Source: Planctomycetota bacterium (GTDB lineage Bacteria; Planctomycetota; B143-G9). Taken from it: DNA of 10,800 nucleotides. The stretch lies in NCBI GenBank assembly GCA_003644275.1, contig QNBY01000018.1, positions 1-10,800 of the forward strand. The letters run 5' to 3'. The notes under the pieces were generated by a model. It searched no databases. It was not told the origin of the DNA and saw nothing but the letters and a program-made list of their open reading frames with translations. Both the position numbers and the translations under genes were made by a program. Shown piece after piece: positions 6,080 to 10,800 of the stretch. How positions within the stretch are numbered: the first letter of the stretch is position 1; each line of letters begins with the position of its first letter.

Positions 6080-7900
6080 ATGACAGACCTCGAGCATATC
6101 CGCAACTTCAGCATCATAGCGCACATAGACCACGGCAAGTCCACCCTCGCCGACAGGCTCCTCGAGAGAACGGGCTCCATATCCCCCCGCGAGATGCGCG
6201 AGCAGTTCCTCGACTCCATGGACCTCGAACGCGAGCGCGGCATAACCATCAAGGCCCATCCCGTCTCCATAGAGGCCGAGGTGGACGGCGAGAAGTGGCT
6301 GCTCAACCTCATTGACTGCCCCGGCCACGTGGACTTCACCTACGAGGTCTCCCGTGCGCTCGCCGCCTGCGAGGGCGCCATCCTCCTCGTGGACGCGACC
6401 CAGGGCGTCGAGGCCCAGACGGTCGCCAACGTGTACATGGCCCTCGAGTACGACCTCGAGGTCATCCCCGTCATAAACAAAATCGACCTCCCCACCGCCC
6501 GCCCCCTCGATGTCGCCGAGGAGGTGGAGGAGACCATCGGCCTCGACTGCACCGACGCCGTTTACACCAGCGCCAAGACCGGCGAGGGCGTGGAAGAGCT
6601 CATCGAAGCCATAGTGAAGCGCATACCGCCCCCCCGCGGCAGGCCCGACGCCCCACCCCGCGCCCTCATCTTCGACGCGGCCTTCAACGACTACCGCGGC
6701 GTCATCGTTTACCTCCGCGTCTTCGACGGCTCCCTCAAGGAAGGCGACCGCATCAGGATGATGGGCGTCGGCGCGGAGTACGAGATAGGCGAGCTCGGCA
6801 AGTTCGCCCCCGACATGGTCCGCACCGGCGAGCTGCGCTGCGGAGAGGTGGGCTACCTCGTCGCCCAGATAAAGAGCGTGCGCGACGTCCGCGTCGGAGA
6901 CACCATCACCCTCGCCGACGCCGCCGACGCCGTCGAGCCCCTCCCCGGATACCGCCCCCTCCAGAGAATGGTTTACTGCGGCATCTTCCCCACCGACAAC
7001 GAAAACTTCGACAACCTCCGCAAGTCCATGGAGAAGCTGTCGCTCAACGACTCCGCCTTCACCTTCGAGCCCATCAACTCCGACGCCCTCGGCTTCGGCT
7101 TCCTCTGCGGCTTCCTCGGCCTGCTCCACATGGAGATAGTCAAGGAACGCCTCGAGCGCGAGTTCGGAATCTCCCTCATCTCCACCGCCCCAAACGTCAC
7201 CTACCAGGTGGTGAAGACGGACGGCTCCATAGTCGAGGTCAACTCCCCCGCCAGGATGCCCGACCCCGGCCACATAGAGGAAATACGGGAACCCATCGTC
7301 CGCGCCGATATAATGGTCCCCCAGGAAGCCATCGGCCCCATGATGAAACTCTGCGAGGAAAAACGCGCCCGATACGTGGACACCCGCTACCTCTCCACCA
7401 ACCGCGTGGTCCTCGTCTACGATTTCCCCTACTCCGAGATAATCTACGACTTCTTCGACAAGATGAAGAGCGCCACCCGCGGCTACGGCACCATAGACTA
7501 CACCTTCCGCGGCTACGAGAAGGCCGACCTCGTGAAGGTGGACATCCTCATCGCGGGCCAGAGGGTGGACGCCCTCTCCATAATATGCCACCGCAGCGTC
7601 GCCTACTACCGCGGGAGGAAACTCGTCCAGAGGCTCCGCAAGCTCATCCCCCGCCAGCTCTTCCAGGTCACCATACAGGCGGCCGTCGGCCAGCGCGTCA
7701 TCGCCCGCGAGGACATAAAACCCCTCGCCAAGAACGTCACCGCCAAGTGTTACGGCGGCGACGTCACCCGCAAGCGAAAGCTCCTGGAGCGCCAAAAAGA
7801 AGGTAAAAAGAGGATGAAGAGCATCGGCCGCGTGGAGGTCCCTCAGGAAGCCTTCCTCTCCGTCCTCTCCATCGAGGACGAGCCCAAGAAGAAACCGTAG
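6080..7900 (+). CDS. lepA: elongation factor 4 (LepA), ribosome-bound GTPase
   Basis: LepA is a translational GTPase that acts on ribosomes; back-translocation and assembly roles have both been proposed. The 606-residue product has G1 AHIDHGKST at 14-22, G2 threonine in GIT at 54-56, G3 DCPGH at 79-83 with the catalytic histidine H83, G4 NKID at 133-136 and G5 SAK at 164-166. EF-G-like domain II follows (NDYRGVIVYLRVFDGSL), then LGFGFLCGFLGLLHMEIV and the LepA-specific C-terminal region with KNVTAKCYGGDVTRKRKLLE and EGKKRMKSIGRVEVPQEAFL. The last eleven or so residues (LSIEDEPKKKP) form a charged tail. Length is near the usual 600. It is the first gene of a probable lepA-lepB-lptB-deaminase operon and ends 12 nt before lepB, as in the classical lepAB pair. 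Confidence 0.98.
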   Translation: MTDLEHIRNFSIIAHIDHGKSTLADRLLERTGSISPREMREQFLDSMDLERERGITIKAHPVSIEAEVDGEKWLLNLIDCPGHVDFTYEVSRALAACEGAILLVDATQGVEAQTVANVYMALEYDLEVIPVINKIDLPTARPLDVAEEVEETIGLDCTDAVYTSAKTGEGVEELIEAIVKRIPPPRGRPDAPPRALIFDAAFNDYRGVIVYLRVFDGSLKEGDRIRMMGVGAEYEIGELGKFAPDMVRTGELRCGEVGYLVAQIKSVRDVRVGDTITLADAADAVEPLPGYRPLQRMVYCGIFPTDNENFDNLRKSMEKLSLNDSAFTFEPINSDALGFGFLCGFLGLLHMEIVKERLEREFGISLISTAPNVTYQVVKTDGSIVEVNSPARMPDPGHIEEIREPIVRADIMVPQEAIGPMMKLCEEKRARYVDTRYLSTNRVVLVYDFPYSEIIYDFFDKMKSATRGYGTIDYTFRGYEKADLVKVDILIAGQRVDALSIICHRSVAYYRGRKLVQRLRKLIPRQLFQVTIQAAVGQRVIAREDIKPLAKNVTAKCYGGDVTRKRKLLERQKEGKKRMKSIGRVEVPQEAFLSVLSIEDEPKKKP

Positions 7901-7912
7901 AAGGGGGTCGAG

Positions 7913-9571
7913 TTGTCCGACAACGAAGAAACCAACGGACTCCCCGCCGAGGCCGCCGACGAGACGCTCAGAGAGGGGCCGCTCCCGTCCGACCAGGAGA
8001 TCGGGGAAGGTCGCTACAGCAACCTGCCGCCCGCCTTCGTGGACGGCGAGTACGACCTCGCCTCCCTCTCCGCCGAGGACGTGAAGACCCTCCTCGTCCG
8101 CCTCGAGCTCGACAGGAAGGACGAGATGGAACAAGCGGCCGCCCCGCCCGCTCCCTCCGCGCCTCCCGAGCCTCCGGCCCCGCGCGAACCCCTCCCGCGG
8201 CCCGAACAGCCCTACGACCCCGCCGCCCTCGCCGCCCGCTACGACGCCTCCTCCCCCGCCTCCAGGGAACGCTCCGGCGGAATGCTCGACTTCATACAGA
8301 GCATCATCATCGCCCTCCTGCTCGCCGTCTTCATCCGCATCTTCGTCTTCGAGGCGTTCAAGATCCCCTCCCGCAGCATGGAGCCCACCCTCATAGGCGA
8401 CGAGAGATACGGCGACCACGTCGCGGTCAACAAGCTCGCCTACCGCCTCGGCAAGCCCCACCGCTGGGACATCGTAGTCTTCCGCAAGCCCGGAGAGAGC
8501 CGCAACCTCATCAAGCGCTGCGTCGGCCTCCCCGGCGAGGACATCCGCCTCTCCGGCGGCGAGGTGTACGCCAACGACCGCATCCTCCGAAAGCCCCTCG
8601 CCGTCATGGACCAGTTCTGGCGGCTCTACTTCCGCCAGTCCGACTTCTCCGGCTTCCGCCTCGCCCGTAACTGGGCCGCCGTGGGCGACTGGAGGTGCGA
8701 CGTCCGCGGCCTCCACGGAACGGGCCCCGCCTCCCTCCGATACATCCCCTGGCAGCGCGAGCTGCGCGGCGGAAAGGTGGTCCGCGCCACCATCCGCGAC
8801 ATCTACCCCCGCCTCGTCACCCTCGGGCACATGGTCTGCCCCAACGGCCACCGCTTCGAGCCCACCGTCTCCGACCTCTACTGGGAGGAAGACCTCGACG
8901 CGGGAATCACCCGCCGCGGCATAATGTGCCCCTACGACGGCGCCCGCATGCCCTACGACGAGCCCGGTTTCTGGGAGAACTCCTCCGGCGAGTACGACGT
9001 CTCCGACATCCGCTTCGACCTCACCTTCGTGCCCCTGAGCTCCAGCGGCTCGCTCGTCCTCTCGCTGGCGGAGGGCGAGGGCGACTCCCGCACCGTCCGC
9101 ACCCTCACCATCCCCCTCGGCCTCTCCGACGGCCGCGTGGAGATGAACGACGGCACGGGCCGCATAAAGCGCCTCGTCCCCATGCGCCCCTTCCTGCGGG
9201 GCAGGGCGTACACCGTAACCTTCGAGAACATAGACGACCGCCTCGTCTTCAAGCTCGACGGCCGCCTCGTCTCCGTCATGGAGTACGAAGGCCCGCGCGA
9301 CTACGTCAAGGGCAACGAGGTGTCCTTCTCCATCACCAAGGGAGCCCGCATCACCGTGCGCGCCGCCGCCGTCTGGCGCGACATCTTCTACTGCCCGCGC
9401 AGCACCACCTATCACGTGACCCCCGGCCGCTACTTCGTGCTGGGCGACAACAGCCCCAACTCCAGCGACTCCCGCGTGTGGGGCCTCGTGCCGGAGGAAC
9501 TGCTCATCGGCAGGGCCTTCCTCGTCTTCTGGCCCCTCAGCCGCTTCAAGTACCTCAGGGGAGGACTGTGA
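7913..9571 (+). CDS. lepB: signal peptidase I with a large inserted domain
   Basis: This membrane protease removes signal peptides from exported proteins. The 552-residue product is far longer than E. coli LepB (324). Residues 1-123 are hydrophilic and rich in Pro, Ala and Glu (76-100 especially). One membrane segment (about 127-147) leads into [12 protein letters not shown], with nucleophile Ser155. Box D is [11 protein letters not shown] with general base Lys201, and box E is [14 protein letters not shown] from 511. Between D and E is an extra stretch, about 225-495. The proposed start is TTG, 5 nt after AAGGGGG (7901-7907). The first in-frame ATG, at residue 72, would drop much of the N-terminus but keep all catalytic boxes. 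The gene follows lepA by 12 nt and its stop overlaps the lptB start. The protease is expected to be active, since both catalytic residues and box E are present. Confidence 0.95.
   Translation: MSDNEETNGLPAEAADETLREGPLPSDQEIGEGRYSNLPPAFVDGEYDLASLSAEDVKTLLVRLELDRKDEMEQAAAPPAPSAPPEPPAPREPLPRPEQPYDPAALAARYDASSPASRERSGGMLDFIQSIIIALLLAVFIRIFVFEAFKIPSRSMEPTLIGDERYGDHVAVNKLAYRLGKPHRWDIVVFRKPGESRNLIKRCVGLPGEDIRLSGGEVYANDRILRKPLAVMDQFWRLYFRQSDFSGFRLARNWAAVGDWRCDVRGLHGTGPASLRYIPWQRELRGGKVVRATIRDIYPRLVTLGHMVCPNGHRFEPTVSDLYWEEDLDAGITRRGIMCPYDGARMPYDEPGFWENSSGEYDVSDIRFDLTFVPLSSSGSLVLSLAEGEGDSRTVRTLTIPLGLSDGRVEMNDGTGRIKRLVPMRPFLRGRAYTVTFENIDDRLVFKLDGRLVSVMEYEGPRDYVKGNEVSFSITKGARITVRAAAVWRDIFYCPRSTTYHVTPGRYFVLGDNSPNSSDSRVWGLVPEELLIGRAFLVFWPLSRFKYLRGGL
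8585..9397 (+). other. inserted extracytoplasmic domain within LepB
   Basis: Residues about 225-495 separate box D from box E. They hold a Trp-rich part (Q234-FWRLYF; N253-W; W260-RC), then C309-P-N-G-H313 and C339-P-Y-D-G-A, and finally a beta-rich stretch (about 367-485) with [14 protein letters not shown] and [11 protein letters not shown]. The last part resembles concanavalin/LamG-type jelly rolls, where G-x-x-Y-x-V-x-F and L-x-x-D-G-x-x-V are usual. By topology it should face the periplasm with the active site. Its function is unknown; helping select or hold substrates is only a guess. Confidence 0.65.
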
Positions 9572-10296
9572 GCGCCTCCGTGCTCGAGGTCAAGAACCTC
9601 GTCAAGCGCTTCGGCGGCCGCCCCGCCGTGGACCGCGTCGCCTTCTCCGTCCGCGAGGGCGGCATATTCGGCCTGCTCGGCCCCAACGGCGCGGGCAAGA
9701 CCACCACCTTCAAGATGATAATGGGCCTCGTCAGGCCGGACGCGGGCGAGATACTGCTCGACGGCCGCTCCATCGGCGGCCTGCCCATGTACCGCCGCGC
9801 CCGCCTCGGCCTGGGCTACCTCGCGCAGGAACCCGCCGTCATCGAGTCCTTCTCCGTGGAGGAAAACATAACCGCCCTGCTCGAGGCCCGCGGCGTGTCC
9901 CGCTCCGAGGCCGCCGCCCTCGCCGACGAACTGCTCGAGGAATTCAACATCGCCTACCTCAAGGGCCGCAAGGCCGCGCGCCTCTCCGGCGGCGAGAGGC
10001 GCAGGCTCGAGATCGCCCGCACCCTCTCCCTCAAACCCCGCATCCTCCTGCTCGACGAGCCCTTCTCCGGCATAGACCCCAAGAGCGTCGAGGAGATAAA
10101 AGGCTTCATAACCGCCCTGCGAGACAAGGGAATAGGCGTCCTTCTCACCGACCACAACGTCCGCGACACGTTTTCAATCACCGACGAGGCGTGCATAATA
10201 GAGAAGGGCGCCGTCATCGCCCGCGGTTCCCCTTCCGAGCTCATAGAGAACCGAAAGGTCCGAAACACCTATCTCGGAGACGCCTTCACCATGTGA
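9568..10296 (+). CDS. lptB: LptB, ATPase of the lipopolysaccharide export ABC transporter
   Basis: LptB powers LptFG, which extracts lipopolysaccharide from the inner membrane and pushes it across the periplasm. The 242-residue product matches the family's usual length (241 in E. coli). It has Walker [10 protein letters not shown] at 38-46, Q-loop Gln87 in GYLAQE, signature LSGGE at 139-143, Walker B ILLLDE at 159-164 and H-loop His196 in LTDHNVRDT. The [14 protein letters not shown] and terminal TYLGDAF patterns fit LptB rather than amino-acid transporter ATPases such as LivG. The GTG start shares GTGA with the lepB stop, and GGAGG (9560-9564) lies 3 nt before it, so translation is probably coupled to lepB. 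lptFG and other lpt genes are not in the window. Confidence 0.93.
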   Translation: MSASVLEVKNLVKRFGGRPAVDRVAFSVREGGIFGLLGPNGAGKTTTFKMIMGLVRPDAGEILLDGRSIGGLPMYRRARLGLGYLAQEPAVIESFSVEENITALLEARGVSRSEAAALADELLEEFNIAYLKGRKAARLSGGERRRLEIARTLSLKPRILLLDEPFSGIDPKSVEEIKGFITALRDKGIGVLLTDHNVRDTFSITDEACIIEKGAVIARGSPSELIENRKVRNTYLGDAFTM

Positions 10297-10301
10297 TTCG
10301 C

Positions 10302-10324
10302 CGCGCGGCGGCCCCCGCCGCGCG
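10302..10324 (+). other. GC-only hairpin between lptB and the deaminase gene
   Basis: CGCGCGGCGG (10302-10311) pairs perfectly with CCGCCGCGCG (10315-10324) around CCC. It starts 6 nt after the lptB stop and ends 7 nt before the deaminase ribosome site. No T-tract follows, so it is a poor intrinsic terminator. It may attenuate transcription, protect the lptB end of the message, or mark a Rho-dependent boundary. Confidence 0.55.
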
Positions 10325-10343
10325 CACCTTCGGAGAACGACCC

Positions 10344-10800
10344 ATGCAGAGACCCGATTGGGATACCTACTTCGCCAGGATAACCATGGACGTGGCCACG
10401 AGGTCCACCTGCCTGCGCCGCAGCGTGGGGGCGCTCATCGTCAAGGACAAGCGCATACTCGCCACCGGCTACAACGGCGCGCCCTCCGGCATCCCCCATT
10501 GCGAGGAGAAGGGCGGCTGCCTGCGCCGTAAGCTCGGCGTGCCCAGCGGCGAGCGCCACGAGCTCTGCCGCGGCCTCCACGCCGAGCAGAACGCCATCAT
10601 CCAGGCCGCCATCCACGGCGTCAGCATCGCCGGCTCCTCCCTCTACTGCACCACCTTCCCCTGCTCCGTCTGCGCGAAGATGATCGTCCAGGCCCGCATA
10701 TCCGAGGTGGTGATACTCTCCGACTACCCCGACGACCTCTCCAAAGAGATTCTCGAGGAAGGCGACGTCGCCGTCCGCTTCCTGAAGCTCGACGCTCCAA
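10344..10800 (+). CDS. comEB: dCMP deaminase (ComEB family), 3' end cut off by window edge
   Basis: The enzyme converts dCMP to dUMP, feeding thymidylate synthesis in the cytoplasm. The 152 visible residues start [20 protein letters not shown], typical of this family. They contain the zinc-dependent cytidine deaminase motifs: H79-A-E81 in [10 protein letters not shown] (zinc ligand and proton-shuttling Glu) and P-C107-x-x-C110 in FPCSVCAK. The [12 protein letters not shown] stretch at 42-53 and H72/C75 near RHELC are also typical, and may bind the second zinc of dCMP deaminases. The family is usually 150-180 residues, so little is missing. GGAGA (10332-10336) lies 7 nt before the ATG. It follows lptB by 47 nt across a hairpin, so it may be the last operon gene or partly uncoupled. 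RibD and tRNA deaminases share HAE/PCxxC, but the N-terminus and the GYNGAPSG block favour dCMP deaminase. Confidence 0.93.
   Translation, partial: MQRPDWDTYFARITMDVATRSTCLRRSVGALIVKDKRILATGYNGAPSGIPHCEEKGGCLRRKLGVPSGERHELCRGLHAEQNAIIQAAIHGVSIAGSSLYCTTFPCSVCAKMIVQARISEVVILSDYPDDLSKEILEEGDVAVRFLKLDAP

Noticed and set aside
5942..9415. 1157-residue minus-strand reading frame opposite lepA and lepB
   Set aside because: C-rich wobble positions of the sense genes remove stops on the other strand. The translation is Gly/Val/Ala/Glu-rich without domains, and both sense genes are certain.
8695..9567. N-terminal extension of lptB by 291 residues
   Set aside because: It overlaps lepB in another frame and is Arg/Pro-rich. 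LptB similarity begins right after the GTG at 9568.
10302..10324. Intrinsic terminator ending the lepA operon before the deaminase
   Set aside because: The stem is strong but there is no T-tract and the next gene's ribosome site is only 7 nt away, so it is listed as a hairpin of unknown role.

Overview
The window comes from a GC-rich bacterium that appears to have an outer membrane. It carries lptB, the ATPase of the lipopolysaccharide transporter, plus a large exported repeat protein and a type I signal peptidase. No rRNA, tRNA, CRISPR array, insertion sequence or phage gene is visible. I cannot place the organism. The long insertion inside the signal peptidase recalls planctomycete-type and other uncultivated lineages, but that is from memory and unverified. 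Isoleucine codons are split between ATC and ATA with ATT almost absent, which is unusual at this GC content. The plus strand is richer in C than G whichever strand is coding.

Left part, minus strand (1-2508): lysS (lysyl-tRNA synthetase, class II) is followed 23 nt downstream by a regulator with FHA, GAF and HD-GYP domains, which runs off the left edge. A good sigma70-like promoter lies just upstream of lysS, so the two probably form an operon.

Middle (2509-6013): a 225-bp divergent intergenic region holds promoters in both directions. To its right is one 1075-residue exported protein. It has a signal peptide, an N-terminal beta-sandwich-like domain, a hexaproline hinge, six Kre9/Knh1-type Ig-like modules, a cohesin-like domain and a glycine-rich linker ending in a CFI-box (GGCFIATAAFG). 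A perfect 11-bp hairpin after the stop codon closes this unit.

Right part, plus strand (6030-10800): a new promoter drives a compact run of lepA (EF4 GTPase), lepB (signal peptidase I with an inserted domain of about 270 residues), lptB and a ComEB-type dCMP deaminase whose 3' end is cut by the window edge. lepB and lptB overlap by 4 bases, and a GC-only hairpin separates lptB from the deaminase. lepA-lepB is a classical pair. Adding lptB puts translation, protein export and LPS transport in one transcription unit.

I did not find a clearly new multi-gene system. The items most worth a second look are the inserted domain of LepB, the modular CFI-box surface protein, and the FHA domain whose usual phosphothreonine-contacting serine is replaced.
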